Of a stretch of 64,000 nt of DNA, positions 6,737-15,661 are shown piece by piece. Position 1 is the stretch's first letter; the number at the start of each line of letters is the position of its first letter. Source of the DNA: Endozoicomonas sp. Mp262 (GTDB lineage Bacteria > Pseudomonadota > Gammaproteobacteria > Pseudomonadales > Endozoicomonadaceae); assembly GCF_025643335.1 (NCBI RefSeq), contig NZ_CP092489.1:505501-569500 (forward strand), in the 5' to 3' direction. The translations under genes and the position numbers were made by a program. Under the pieces are notes generated by a model. That model saw only the letters and a list, made by a program, of their open reading frames with translations, had not been told where the DNA came from and did not search any database.

Positions 6737-7696
6737 ATGTCATCTAAGTTCATGCAGCAGGTTCGCAATGTGTTACGCGTTAAAAGGTACAGCTATAAAA
6801 CTGAACAATCGTACTGTTATTGGATCAAATATTTCATTAGATACCATAACCTGAAACACCCTCAACAACTCGGACCCGATGATGTTAAAACATTCCTTAC
6901 CTATTTGGCAGTACAGCGTAATGTAGCTGCCGCTACACAAAATCAGGCATTGAATGCTCTCAACTTTTTATATACACAAATTATCGGGCGGCCTTTAGGT
7001 GATGTTACAAAGTTAGTTCGGGCAAAAAAAGCCGCGAAAATCCCGGTTGTTTTTGAACGAGATGAAATTAACGCCATTTTTTCTGTTATCAATCCCCTAT
7101 ATAAGCTGCCTGTACAACTGATGTATGGATCAGGGCTACGATTAATGGAATGCCTTCGCCTCCGTATTAAAGACATTAATTTTCACAGAAACTCTATTGT
7201 TATCCGGGATGGCAAAGGTAGCAAAGATAGGGTTACCTTGCTTCCTGAGTCCCTCATAGATTCCATTCAGTCACGGATTAAAGAAGTCCGGCATATCCAT
7301 GCCGCTGATATTGAAGCAGGCTTTGGCAAAGTGTGGATGCCTGATGCCCTTTCAAGAAAATATCCATCCGAAGCACGCAGCATACATTGGCAGTATGTAT
7401 TTTGTTCTAACAAACGCTCCATCGACCCAAGAGATAAAGAGGAGCGCCGCCATCATTTGGATGACAGTACTTTACAACGTGCTGTTAAACAGGCAATTCA
7501 CCGGGCAGGTATCGAAAAAAAAGGCAGCTGCCACACCTTTCGCCACTCATTTGCTACCCACCTTCTTGATGATGGCTATGATATCCGTACCGTACAGGAA
7601 TTGTTAGGTCATAAAGACTTGAAAACCACCCAAATATACACTCACGTACTTAACCGTGGTGGCAACGCTGTCAAAAGCCCATTAACCAGACTCTGA
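6737..7696 (+). CDS. intI: Integron integrase (tyrosine recombinase IntI), 319 aa
   Basis: This enzyme inserts and excises gene cassettes at attI and attC. The N-terminal SAM-like domain (about residues 1-90) is followed by the catalytic domain, with the catalytic Arg in YGSGLRLMECLRLR, the HxxR box in CHTFRHSFATHLL and the last His plus nucleophilic Tyr in LLGHKDLKTTQIYTHV. The insertion DALSRKYPSEARSIHWQYVF (about residues 207-226) is the extra segment found in IntI proteins and absent from XerC/D, which settles the identity. Length is typical. The ATG lies 13 bp after a LexA box. The gene appears intact and diverges from the array. Confidence 0.97.
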   Translation: MSSKFMQQVRNVLRVKRYSYKTEQSYCYWIKYFIRYHNLKHPQQLGPDDVKTFLTYLAVQRNVAAATQNQALNALNFLYTQIIGRPLGDVTKLVRAKKAAKIPVVFERDEINAIFSVINPLYKLPVQLMYGSGLRLMECLRLRIKDINFHRNSIVIRDGKGSKDRVTLLPESLIDSIQSRIKEVRHIHAADIEAGFGKVWMPDALSRKYPSEARSIHWQYVFCSNKRSIDPRDKEERRHHLDDSTLQRAVKQAIHRAGIEKKGSCHTFRHSFATHLLDDGYDIRTVQELLGHKDLKTTQIYTHVLNRGGNAVKSPLTRL

Positions 7697-7866
7697 ATAT
7701 ATCCAACCACGCTACCGCCCGAAGGCAACACCAACACCTGTAACTGGCCTGGCAGAGCAACAAGCCTCGGTAGCTCAGCAACTATATTTTTTTCGTCGTG
7801 TATTTTACAGTACGCTGACATTTATGTCGTTACCAACCATGTCCATTTCCGTCAAATGATTTCCCC

Positions 7867-8520
7867 ATGAGCAACTTTATCGTCCCTCCATGCAGGGAAC
7901 CCCTCACAGAACATTTTCGTGACTCACATATTGTAGTTGTGGATAAACCCGCTGGTCTTCTCAGCGTTCCAGGACGTCCGCCTAATGATAAAGATAGCGT
8001 CCTGGGTCGGCTGCAAGCCATAGAACCTGAGACCCGTGTCGTACACCGGCTGGATATGTCAACGTCAGGGCTTATGGTGTTTGGACTTCATGCAGAAAGT
8101 CACAGGATATTGAGCCGACAGTTTCAGGACCGTAAAGTCAGCAAAGGCTATATTGCTGACGTATGGGGCATACTGGAAAAAGACAGTGGTGAGATCAATC
8201 TTCCCTTGCGCTGCGATTGGCCTAATCGCCCCAGACAAATGGTGGACTTTGAATTAGGCAAACCTTCTTTGACGCGCTTTCACCGGCTTGATCACTGCAA
8301 GAAATACAGCCGGGTCAAACTTGAGCCTGTTACCGGGCGATCTCACCAGCTTCGGGTTCATATGGCCGAGTTAGGCTTTCCCATCCTGGGTTGTGAGTTT
8401 TATGCCCATGACGAAGCACAGTCCGCATCGGAAAGGCTGCACCTGCACGCCTGCCAACTGGGTTTTTACCACCCTGTAACCCATAAATTAATGAACTTTA
8501 ATAGCCCTGCACCTTTTTAA
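7867..8520 (+). CDS. rluA: Dual-specificity pseudouridine synthase RluA, 217 aa
   Basis: RluA isomerises U746 of 23S rRNA and U32 of several tRNAs. The sequence has the catalytic motif HRLDMSTSGLMVFGL (about residues 61-75) with its Asp, the DWPNRP loop and GRSHQLRVHM, all at the positions found in E. coli RluA, and the same length. The N-terminal VVVDKPAGLLSVPGR is also characteristic. It begins a run of + strand genes with the hydrolase 47 bp downstream. The short intergenic region after intI (7697-7866) shows no other gene. Confidence 0.92.
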   Translation: MSNFIVPPCREPLTEHFRDSHIVVVDKPAGLLSVPGRPPNDKDSVLGRLQAIEPETRVVHRLDMSTSGLMVFGLHAESHRILSRQFQDRKVSKGYIADVWGILEKDSGEINLPLRCDWPNRPRQMVDFELGKPSLTRFHRLDHCKKYSRVKLEPVTGRSHQLRVHMAELGFPILGCEFYAHDEAQSASERLHLHACQLGFYHPVTHKLMNFNSPAPF

Positions 8521-8566
8521 CGCTTACTATCAGCCCTATGAATAGATAACAAAGAGGGGAAGCTTC

Positions 8567-9466
8567 ATGTCATATGCCACCGTCAATGGAATTCAAATAG
8601 CTTATGAAGAGGACGGTTCAACCGATGCTCCCGCTGTTTTGTTAATCCACGGGCTGGGCATGCCTTTGACAGGGTGGCCACAGGGCTGGCGTCACTACCT
8701 GGTAACCCAGGGCTACCGCGTTATCTGCCTGGATAACCGGGATGCCGGACAGTCTGATATACTTGACCATTATGGGCTTCCCTCTCCCTTCGATATCGCC
8801 AAAGCCTCACTGCTGAAAAAACGAATCCGGTCTGCCTACAGCCTGAAAGATATGGCTGCAGATGCTATTGGCATTATGGATCACCTGGCCATTGACCAGG
8901 CCCATATTATCGGTGCCTCCATGGGCGGAATGATCAGCCAGCGCCTGGCCATTCACTATCCGGATCGGGTAAAAAGTCTGACGCCGATCATGACCATGAC
9001 CGGCGACAGAGATATCCCCTACCCCTCCATGAAAGTTCAATGGGTAATGCTCAGCCAACCCCGGAATGGTGACCGCCAGGCTATGATGAACCATTCCGAA
9101 AAACTCTGGCGAGCCATTGGCAGTCCTGCCTATCCGCCTTCTGACGAATACCTAAAAGCCTATATTAACGGGTTGCTGGATCGGGGATTACACCCCAAGG
9201 GTGCCATGCGCCAACTGGCGGCCATTCTTGCTGAGGAAGACCGTGGCCCTCTGTTAACTAAACTGGATGTCCCCACCCTGGTAATTCATGGCGAGGCCGA
9301 CCCTCTACTCAATGTTACCTGTGGTAAGCAGGTTGCAGAGAAAATACCGGGAGCCAAAATACATATCGAACCGGGAATGGGTCATGATTTTCCCGAGCCT
9401 ATTGAAGAAAAACTGCTTAAATTAATTACAGAGCACCTGAAAGCAGCTGATAACCGGCCAGAGTAA
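8567..9466 (+). CDS. Alpha/beta hydrolase, 299 aa
   Basis: A serine hydrolase of the alpha/beta fold. The oxyanion-hole segment LLIHGLGMPLTGW is near residue 26, the nucleophile elbow GASMGGMISQ near 116-125, an acid candidate in VIHGEADPLLN near 248, and the catalytic His in GMGHDFP near 273. A Shine-Dalgarno run (AGAGGGGAAGC) lies ahead of the ATG at 8567. Substrate cannot be told from sequence; relatives are often annotated as generic esterases. It is followed by the DUF5062 gene after 5 bp, so the two are probably cotranscribed. Confidence 0.88.
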   Translation: MSYATVNGIQIAYEEDGSTDAPAVLLIHGLGMPLTGWPQGWRHYLVTQGYRVICLDNRDAGQSDILDHYGLPSPFDIAKASLLKKRIRSAYSLKDMAADAIGIMDHLAIDQAHIIGASMGGMISQRLAIHYPDRVKSLTPIMTMTGDRDIPYPSMKVQWVMLSQPRNGDRQAMMNHSEKLWRAIGSPAYPPSDEYLKAYINGLLDRGLHPKGAMRQLAAILAEEDRGPLLTKLDVPTLVIHGEADPLLNVTCGKQVAEKIPGAKIHIEPGMGHDFPEPIEEKLLKLITEHLKAADNRPE

Positions 9467-9471
9467 GAATT

Positions 9472-9732
9472 ATGAAAAAACTGAAAAACGAAACTGAACT
9501 GGTCAAGGAAGCCCTGAGAGTGGGAGCGATCTATGCGGAAAAGCGTAAGGCAGGCCAAATTGAATCCTCTGACCCAGCCAAGCGTAAAGTGGAGTTTGTC
9601 TACCGTTTGCTGGTTCACGATAATCTGATTCAACCCCTGGAAAAAGGGCAGGAAAGCGAACCCAATATGAAACGCAAGCTGGCATTATGGATTTCCCGGC
9701 AACTGCCTCCCAACCATCCTTTATTGAGTTAA
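9472..9732 (+). CDS. DUF5062 family protein, 86 aa
   Basis: The product begins MKKLKNETELVKEALRVGA and ends with WISRQLPPNHPLL, both hallmarks of the DUF5062 family of short marine gammaproteobacterial proteins of unknown function. Length fits the family. No membrane segment is visible. It starts 5 bp after the hydrolase stop, suggesting one operon. Confidence 0.82.
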   Translation: MKKLKNETELVKEALRVGAIYAEKRKAGQIESSDPAKRKVEFVYRLLVHDNLIQPLEKGQESEPNMKRKLALWISRQLPPNHPLLS

Positions 9733-9801
9733 TGAAAAACCCGAGACCTGCAGGTAGACTTGGGGACATTCTTCACGATAACTCCATAGTTAAATACCTG
9801 C

Positions 9802-10638
9802 ATGTCCATATACCCTCTTCGCTGCCCTGTTTGCCACCACCCCCTGCAAAACTCTGACTCTGGCCTGAAGTGCTCCAGCAATCACCACTTTGACCGGGCT
9901 CGACAGGGCTATATCAACTTATTGCCCGGCCATAAAAAGCGCAGTCAAAACCCCGGTGATGACAAGCTTATGGTAGACGCCCGCACAAAATTTCTGGACA
10001 CCGGTCACTACGCACCGGTTGCCAATGCGCTCATTGAAAAAGTTCAAGGGATTTTAGCCAATACCACCTCACCGACAGTTATTGATGCCGGGTGTGGAGA
10101 AGGCTATTACACCCACCAGCTAAAAACTGCCTTATCATCCAGCCAGATCATTGGCTTTGATATTTCCCGACCTGCCATCATGGCCTGTAGTAAACGATAT
10201 TCTGATATTCAGTGGCTGGTTGCCAGTGTTAACGATATTCCTGTACTGGATTCCAGTGCGGATATGGTTATCAGTATTTTCTCCCGCTGTGACTGGCAAC
10301 AATTTGCCAGAATCTTGAAACCGGGCGGAACTGTTGTGGTTCTCACTCCCGGCTCACAGCATCTTCACGAGCTGCGTGAGGTTATTTATGAGCAGGTTCG
10401 TCCCTACCCGGAAGATAAACTACGGCAGTCACTGCCAGAAGGTTTTTCATTAGTGGACGTTCATCCGATACAAGGCCCTATGGAACTCATTGATTCGGAA
10501 ACATTGATGAATCTACTGGCCATGACCCCACACTACTGGCGAATCAAACCCCGGCAAAAAGAAAAACTGTTACAAACACAGCAACTCACCTGTCACTATG
10601 ACATGCGCCTGAGCATCATCAGAAAAGAAATAGTTTAA
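9802..10638 (+). CDS. rlmA: 23S rRNA (guanine-N1)-methyltransferase RlmA, 278 aa
   Basis: RlmA methylates G745 of 23S rRNA from S-adenosylmethionine. The N-terminus carries the zinc-binding Cys4-type cluster (CPVCHHPL and a later C) typical of RlmA, followed by FDRARQGYINLLPG. The SAM-binding motif VIDAGCGEGYYTHQL is near residues 93-107. The RlmA target base is one nucleotide from the RluA target, and both genes sit in the same block. Length matches the E. coli protein. Confidence 0.92.
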   Translation: MSIYPLRCPVCHHPLQNSDSGLKCSSNHHFDRARQGYINLLPGHKKRSQNPGDDKLMVDARTKFLDTGHYAPVANALIEKVQGILANTTSPTVIDAGCGEGYYTHQLKTALSSSQIIGFDISRPAIMACSKRYSDIQWLVASVNDIPVLDSSADMVISIFSRCDWQQFARILKPGGTVVVLTPGSQHLHELREVIYEQVRPYPEDKLRQSLPEGFSLVDVHPIQGPMELIDSETLMNLLAMTPHYWRIKPRQKEKLLQTQQLTCHYDMRLSIIRKEIV

Positions 10639-10735
10639 GTTTATTTGTGCTATATCAATAAGAACCAGGCCGGAAGCTGGTATAAGGGAACTGTCTTCAA
10701 AAAACTGAAAAAAAATAGTAAAACAGGAGACGCTT

Positions 10736-11194
10736 ATGTTCAAACATCTTTTACCTATGCCTCCTGGCCCCAATTCGGGCAAACGATTTTTCTGGTTTTC
10801 AGGCAGGGCAGAAATAGCTCTGGCTCTGGTAGTTATGGTTACTGGCCTGAAGCTTTATGTTGACGGTACAGGACACAGGGTCATGGTGCTCTTCCTCGGT
10901 TCAGCCTTATCTGCCATTATTCTATACGGCTTATCCCATCCCAATAGTAAAGTTCGCCAAAAACTGGAAAAATGGCTAGTCAGCCCTTTTAGTCATATAC
11001 CCTACATCTTTGGACTCTATCTGTTTTTCTTCGAGGGCTTCTGGCGACTGGCAAAAATGCTGGATGGCTTTTCCTATTTTGAGCTTGCCCAGGCTGCATT
11101 TTTCTTTATTGGCGGAAATATGGTGGTTTCTGCGGGCTATATGGCAACGGAGTATGTCCACTCCTTAAAAGAATCCCGACAGCTCAGCCATTAG
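10736..11194 (+). CDS. Hypothetical inner-membrane protein, 152 aa
   Basis: The ATG at 10736 follows AACAGGAGACGCTT, a good ribosome-binding site. Four hydrophobic stretches are visible (about residues 26-42, 50-66, 86-104 and 117-135), and the C-terminus is hydrophilic. No family motif is recognised. A MITE-like repeat begins 49 bp after the stop. Confidence 0.75.
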   Translation: MFKHLLPMPPGPNSGKRFFWFSGRAEIALALVVMVTGLKLYVDGTGHRVMVLFLGSALSAIILYGLSHPNSKVRQKLEKWLVSPFSHIPYIFGLYLFFFEGFWRLAKMLDGFSYFELAQAAFFFIGGNMVVSAGYMATEYVHSLKESRQLSH

Positions 11195-11243
11195 TTAAAC
11201 TTATGTTAACCTTTAAGCTCCTTAAATACTTAAAGGTTAACTT

Positions 11244-11508
11244 TAGGCTCTGTTGACATAAACTTGCGAGTTCAGTGGTTCGTAAAGCCGCATTCAGCAA
11301 GGCGAGTGTGTGCAGGTGTAGCCATCTACATCAAGCACGCTCAACGCAGTCGGAAGGCTGCTTTACGAACCACCCGGAGGGCTCAACCGGGAGCGATTGT
11401 GGACTGCGTTGCGATGACTTGAAAGACAGGGGTATTCCTGCGTCATCGCGTCTTGCCACAAACACTCCCGGTTGAGCTGAACACTCAATCTTATGTCAAC
11501 AGAGCCTA
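11244..11508 (+). repeat. MITE-like foldback repeat, copy 1 (265 bp)
   Basis: Perfect 18-bp terminal inverted repeats, TAGGCTCTGTTGACATAA (11244-11261) and its complement at 11491-11508, enclose sequence related to the repeats at 31136-31418 and 51443-53457, including ggttcgtaaagc near the left end and a gcggtc-type inner stem. It has no coding capacity. It ends 4 bp before the start codon of the next gene. Confidence 0.8.
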
Positions 11509-11512
11509 AATC

Positions 11513-12229
11513 ATGATAAAAAAGCAAGCCCTGATATTTGGTGTCACCGGCTCTCTCGGCAGTGCTATAGCAAAGCAGCTTTCAGAGCAATACCATGTTA
11601 CGGGTATTGCACGAAACCCAGCCGTTAATAAGCCTCATTATTTATACCACCAGATCAAGTCTGACTTTAGTGAAAGCTCCCTCTCAACCATTAGCCAGTC
11701 ATTACATAATCACACTAAAACCTTCGACCTGATCATCAATACCATTGGCATTTTGCATAACAGCACGTTAAAGCCAGAAAAACGACTGGGTGACTTATCC
11801 TCTGCCTCTCTGAGTCAGTATCTGGAAGCCAATACCATTATTCCGGGGTTGTTGCTGAAATATTTTTATGGCCTGATGCCAAGGCAAGCACCTTCGGTAT
11901 TTGCCACATTAAGTGCTAAAGTGGGGAGCATTGAAGACAACCGGCTGGGCGGCTGGTACGGTTACCGGGCATCCAAGGCAGCCCTCAATATGCTGATTAA
12001 AACAGCTGCCATTGAAATTGCCCGAACCCATAAACAGGCTGCTATTGTGGCCATCCACCCCGGTACAACCATTAGTCCCTTATCTGCCCCTTATACCCGG
12101 AAAACCCCTGAAGATAAATTATATACACCGCAGCTCTCGGCGGAGCGCATTATTCAGGTTCTCACCCATCTAAAGGCGACAGATACCGGCTGTTTTTTTA
12201 ACTGGTCAGGTGAAAAGCTCCCCTGGTGA
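11513..12229 (+). CDS. SDR-family NAD(P)-dependent oxidoreductase, 238 aa
   Basis: The N-terminal Rossmann motif reads ALIFGVTGSLGSAIAKQL (GxxGxxG near residues 10-16). The catalytic Tyr-Lys pair is in WYGYRASKAALNMLIK near residues 147-162, with a preceding Ser in the expected region, and NTIG near 77. This is the classical short-chain dehydrogenase layout, close to C-factor-like members; substrate unknown. The MITE-like repeat ends 4 bp upstream, so the gene has no ordinary promoter spacing and only a weak GAG ahead of the ATG. Confidence 0.85.
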   Translation: MIKKQALIFGVTGSLGSAIAKQLSEQYHVTGIARNPAVNKPHYLYHQIKSDFSESSLSTISQSLHNHTKTFDLIINTIGILHNSTLKPEKRLGDLSSASLSQYLEANTIIPGLLLKYFYGLMPRQAPSVFATLSAKVGSIEDNRLGGWYGYRASKAALNMLIKTAAIEIARTHKQAAIVAIHPGTTISPLSAPYTRKTPEDKLYTPQLSAERIIQVLTHLKATDTGCFFNWSGEKLPW

Positions 12230-12298
12230 TAATTATTACTCTCTATTTTCCAGGAACGGGTTAGTATATAGAGCTTTAAGATGTAACTAAGTACAAAC

Positions 12299-12637
12299 AT
12301 GGCACATCCAGCAAAAAAAAAGGCACCATCCCCGGAAACCCTTGATCAGGCAAAAAAACTGGCCAAGGCCAATCAAAGGCCAGGGCAGACCAAAGAACAA
12401 ACACGGCTGATAGCCCAGGGCATTCAAAAAGGGATTGAGCAATATAAAAAACAACAGAAAGCCAAAGCCAGGGAGCTGGACAAAAAGCTCAAGAAAGCCA
12501 GCGCCCCTCAGGCTCCTGAAAAAACAATCGAAAAAGCGGAGTCCCGGGAAATCATAAAATACCGGCAACACTGGTTCCCCTGGCTGCTGCTAGTGGTTAG
12601 CTGGGCTGCCATAGGCATCTACCTCCTGATCCCATAA
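12299..12637 (+). CDS. DUF2956 family protein, 112 aa
   Basis: The conserved core KANQRPGQTKEQTRLIAQGI (about residues 24-43) followed by KGIEQYKKQQKAKARELDK identifies DUF2956, a family of small proteins of unknown function. A Lys-rich coiled region precedes one C-terminal transmembrane helix (WFPWLLLVVSWAAIGIYLL, residues 91-109). Confidence 0.85.
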   Translation: MAHPAKKKAPSPETLDQAKKLAKANQRPGQTKEQTRLIAQGIQKGIEQYKKQQKAKARELDKKLKKASAPQAPEKTIEKAESREIIKYRQHWFPWLLLVVSWAAIGIYLLIP

Positions 12638-12696
12638 AGAACTGCGTTAATCCCAATATCACTAGAGGCAGGGAACACTGTACTATTCGGCTCTCT

Positions 12697-14106
12697 TTGC
12701 CAACCCAACAGAAGATCCCTGCTTTGACACAGACTCTTTTTTCATCATTACCCCTGCCGAAAGCGCTGCTTAGCAATATTGAGTCCCTGGGCTACTCACA
12801 GATGACGCCTATACAGCAACAAAGCCTTCCCCATGCCCTGAAAGAAAAAGATCTTATTGCCAAGGCAAAGACTGGCAGCGGCAAAACGGCAGCCTTTGCC
12901 ATTACCCTTCTTACCAAATTGCAGGTGCGGGATTTTGGCTGCCAGGCATTAGTTCTTTGCCCAACCCGGGAACTGGCCGCACAGGTGGCCACTGAGGTCC
13001 GCAAGCTGGCCCGTTACCGCCAGAATATTAAGGTGGTTACTTTATGTGGAGGCCAGCCCATCGGCCCTCAAATTGGCTCATTAGCCCACGGCGGCCATGT
13101 TGTTATTGGTACACCGGGACGGATTCAGGATCACCTGCGCAAGCAAACCCTGTCGCTGGAAAAGGTTAACACGGTGGTACTTGATGAGGCTGACCGGATG
13201 CTTGATATGGGGTTCAGAGACTCTATTGAAACAATCCTTGGCTATACCCCAAAAAAGCGACAGACGCTATTATTCTCTGCCACCTACCCCAAAGAAATAA
13301 AGGCATTAAGCAAAGATATCCAGAATAACCCCATCGAAGTCACCGTAGAGTCAACCCACAGCCATAGTCAAATTCAACAACTATTCTATTGTGCGGAAAA
13401 CAAAAGCAAGCCAGAAACCCTGCTTAAACTGCTGAACCACTATCAGCCAGAATCCACCGTTATCTTCTGCAATACCAAACAGGTTTGCAAAGAGGTCGGT
13501 TCCTGGCTTTACGAGAACGGTCACAGGGCACTGGTACTTCATGGTGATCTGGAACAAAAGGAACGGGATCAAATTCTTGTACGCTTTGCCAATAACAGTT
13601 CAACCCTACTGGTTGCAACCGATGTTGCGGCAAGAGGGCTTGACATTGACGACCTGGCTGCCGTGATCAACTATGACCTTAGCCGGGATCCTGAAGTTCA
13701 TGTCCATCGAATCGGACGAACAGGACGGGCTGGAAAAGAAGGGCTGGCATTGAGCCTTCATACCTCCAGAGAGCAGTATAAACTGGATGAGATCAGCGAC
13801 TATATGCAATCAGAACTTTCCTTTGCTGATACCCGACAGTTGAGGGATAAGGTATCCGCTCCCCCTAAAGCCCCCATGGTGACTTTATCCATTGATGGTG
13901 GCAAAAAAAACAAGGTGCGTCCCGGTGACATTCTGGGAGCCTTAACTGGTGAAGCCGGTATTCCCGGTAATCAGGTGGGTAAAATTGCTATTTTTGATTT
14001 TGTTTCCTACGTTGCAATAAAGCGCGACAGTGCGCGCCAGGCACTGAACCAGTTGGAAAGAGGCAAAATAAAGGGTCGGAAATTTAAGGTTCGCCGATTG
14101 GGTTGA
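12697..14106 (+). CDS. dbpA: ATP-dependent RNA helicase DbpA (DEAD box), 469 aa
   Basis: DbpA is a 50S-ribosome-assembly helicase that recognises hairpin 92 of 23S rRNA. Visible motifs are Q motif (GYSQMTPIQQQSLP), motif I AKTGSGKT, PTRELA, motif II VLDEADRMLDMGF, motif III SAT and motif VI HRIGRTGRAG. The C-terminal 75 residues (VTLSIDGGKKNKVRPGDILG onward) are the DbpA RNA-binding domain, which separates it from RhlE/SrmB. The frame starts at TTG 12697 because no upstream ATG is in frame and the next ATG lies inside the Q motif. Confidence 0.93.
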   Translation: MPTQQKIPALTQTLFSSLPLPKALLSNIESLGYSQMTPIQQQSLPHALKEKDLIAKAKTGSGKTAAFAITLLTKLQVRDFGCQALVLCPTRELAAQVATEVRKLARYRQNIKVVTLCGGQPIGPQIGSLAHGGHVVIGTPGRIQDHLRKQTLSLEKVNTVVLDEADRMLDMGFRDSIETILGYTPKKRQTLLFSATYPKEIKALSKDIQNNPIEVTVESTHSHSQIQQLFYCAENKSKPETLLKLLNHYQPESTVIFCNTKQVCKEVGSWLYENGHRALVLHGDLEQKERDQILVRFANNSSTLLVATDVAARGLDIDDLAAVINYDLSRDPEVHVHRIGRTGRAGKEGLALSLHTSREQYKLDEISDYMQSELSFADTRQLRDKVSAPPKAPMVTLSIDGGKKNKVRPGDILGALTGEAGIPGNQVGKIAIFDFVSYVAIKRDSARQALNQLERGKIKGRKFKVRRLG

Positions 14107-14129
14107 TGATTGGAGATGCCTGTCGTTCC

Positions 14130-14405
14130 CAAACTCCCGTCTGGAAATGCATACCTCCCCAAGCCATGAGTCGCGAGCATCCGTATGCATTCCCAGCGAG
14201 GAGAGGGTGTCGCGAAACTGAATGCAGCGTGCACAAAACGAGATTGATTCTCTTTTTTTTAACCACGGAGACACGGAGGCACAGAGTTTTTATAACTTTA
14301 AACTATAAACATCCGTGCCTTTGTGTCTTTATTATGCCCTTCAGGGTGCCGTGGTTAATAAAAATAACTTTTGCGACATCCTCAGGATGCTGGGAACGAT
14401 AGGAA
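14130..14405. repeat. Intergenic foldback repeat region
   Basis: No gene is visible. An inverted pair TTAACCACGG (14259-14268) and CCGTGGTTAA (14349-14358) encloses acacggaggcacagag and gtgcctttgtgtct, another complementary pair. The flanking phrase catcctcaggatgctgggaacga recurs in variant form near 61360 and 63700, marking a dispersed repeat family distinct from the GGGGCTGTTGA repeats. Confidence 0.55.
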
Positions 14406-14412
14406 TGATACA

Positions 14413-15429
14413 CTAAGTTTTCGGTACAAACTGCTGTAATGCTACCGGAATAGCTTTCACAATACTCGACCGCACTGGCCGCCAAAAGGCAGAAAGCAGT
14501 AAAAGCCCACCACCTATACAAACACCGGTTGCTGCCAGGTTATAACCGACAATACCGTAAATGGTAAACAGGTTGGATAAGGCATACATAACGTACAGTA
14601 GTGAAGACACCATAAAGGCCCGTCGATCAATAATAATGGAAACCAGGGTCATCAACAGATATAAGACAATGACAATCGCGATACTAACAGTACTTTCTTT
14701 TCCTTCCAGAATGCCAAGATAAGCAAATATGGGATGGACAATCATGGGGGCTGATAACAGATGAAGCCAAAAGGCAACATCAGTACGGCGGGTGGTTCTT
14801 TTAAGGTCAGAAGCATCCCAGTACATGGCCAGCAAGAAAATAAAAATACCACTAATAAGCACTATCATCAGGATGGAATTTATTGCACCGGGAAGGTAAT
14901 AAAGAACCGTAGCGGCAATAAACCCAAGGGCTGTGGCAGCTCCCGCAGCAACGGTTATTGGCACCTGAAAGCGCTGGTAATGAACAAAAGCGGCAATGGC
15001 TGAAAGCCCTGTTGCTGCTACATAGGTGATTCCTGATGCAGAGGAGAATAAGTACCGGGATAGCGCAAACACCCCTCCCACGAAAACCAGCATTAGCACC
15101 ATGGCAGGCAGTGCCATTTTTCTTTTACGCACAAAAAACTCTGCCAGTCCCCAGGCTAATAACGGCAGCGAAAGCAGCGATACCACCGTATTGATAGCAC
15201 CCAGCACCGAATAGGAGGAATACAGCAGCAGCCCACAGGCAATAACAACAAAAATATCATTAAACCCTGTTACCAGCCGAAAGTTTTCTTCATCAACAGC
15301 GGTGGAACCTGGAGTGTTAGAGAACTGTGTCCGAAACTCTAAGACCGCAGCCTTAGTAAATATCCCTTTTTTTACCGCTGAATCAAGGTCTTCGTCGGAA
15401 TACATCATAAACCTTACATATTTATTCAA
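14413..15429 (-). CDS. Multi-pass membrane protein of unknown function, 338 aa
   Basis: A soluble N-terminal stretch of about 55 residues, rich in charge, is followed by roughly ten hydrophobic helices. The general layout recalls DUF2157-type proteins, but no diagnostic motif was recognised. It is divergent from the nucleotide transporter gene, sharing a 230-bp intergenic region. Confidence 0.75.
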   Translation of the reverse strand: MNKYVRFMMYSDEDLDSAVKKGIFTKAAVLEFRTQFSNTPGSTAVDEENFRLVTGFNDIFVVIACGLLLYSSYSVLGAINTVVSLLSLPLLAWGLAEFFVRKRKMALPAMVLMLVFVGGVFALSRYLFSSASGITYVAATGLSAIAAFVHYQRFQVPITVAAGAATALGFIAATVLYYLPGAINSILMIVLISGIFIFLLAMYWDASDLKRTTRRTDVAFWLHLLSAPMIVHPIFAYLGILEGKESTVSIAIVIVLYLLMTLVSIIIDRRAFMVSSLLYVMYALSNLFTIYGIVGYNLAATGVCIGGGLLLLSAFWRPVRSSIVKAIPVALQQFVPKT

Positions 15430-15661
15430 AATAATAATAAATCAATTATTGCAGATTTCACTCCAGACATGATTTTTATCAAATTTCTACTATAACTAGA
15501 GTTAGATAACCATAACACAGTGATTCCCGGCAAGGAGACTGTTGCAAAAAATATTTTATTCACCCCAGAGGGAATAGAGGTTTATATAAGGACTTTATTA
15601 AGAGAAGAAGCTCAACAGCTTTTTCTACGCTAGATAAATCAAGATAAAGGGGATATCTGCA

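Larger units (their letters stand above)
1000..7696 (-). mobile_element. Chromosomal integron: intI, attI and a ten-attC cassette array
   Basis: An integron integrase gene (6737-7696, +) is followed on its upstream side by an attI junction and a series of cassettes read on the minus strand away from intI. Ten attC sites are recognisable, each starting with a YYAAC-type box and ending with GTTRGGC-type boxes that bound an imperfect palindrome of 60-87 bp. The first bases of each cassette (for example TTATGTTGC) match the complement of the R'' box at the same cassette's 3' end, exactly as expected for site-specifically mobilised cassettes. The attC sites are highly alike, typical of chromosomal integrons. 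The array stops at about 1000, where IS4-type DNA begins. Confidence 0.93.

Noticed and set aside
6737-7696. XerC/D-type chromosome resolvase
   Set aside because: The IntI-specific insertion (DALSRKYPSEAR) and flanking attC array identify an integron integrase.
13606-14274. Minus-strand frames over dbpA
   Set aside because: Shadows of the helicase gene, which has all DEAD-box motifs.
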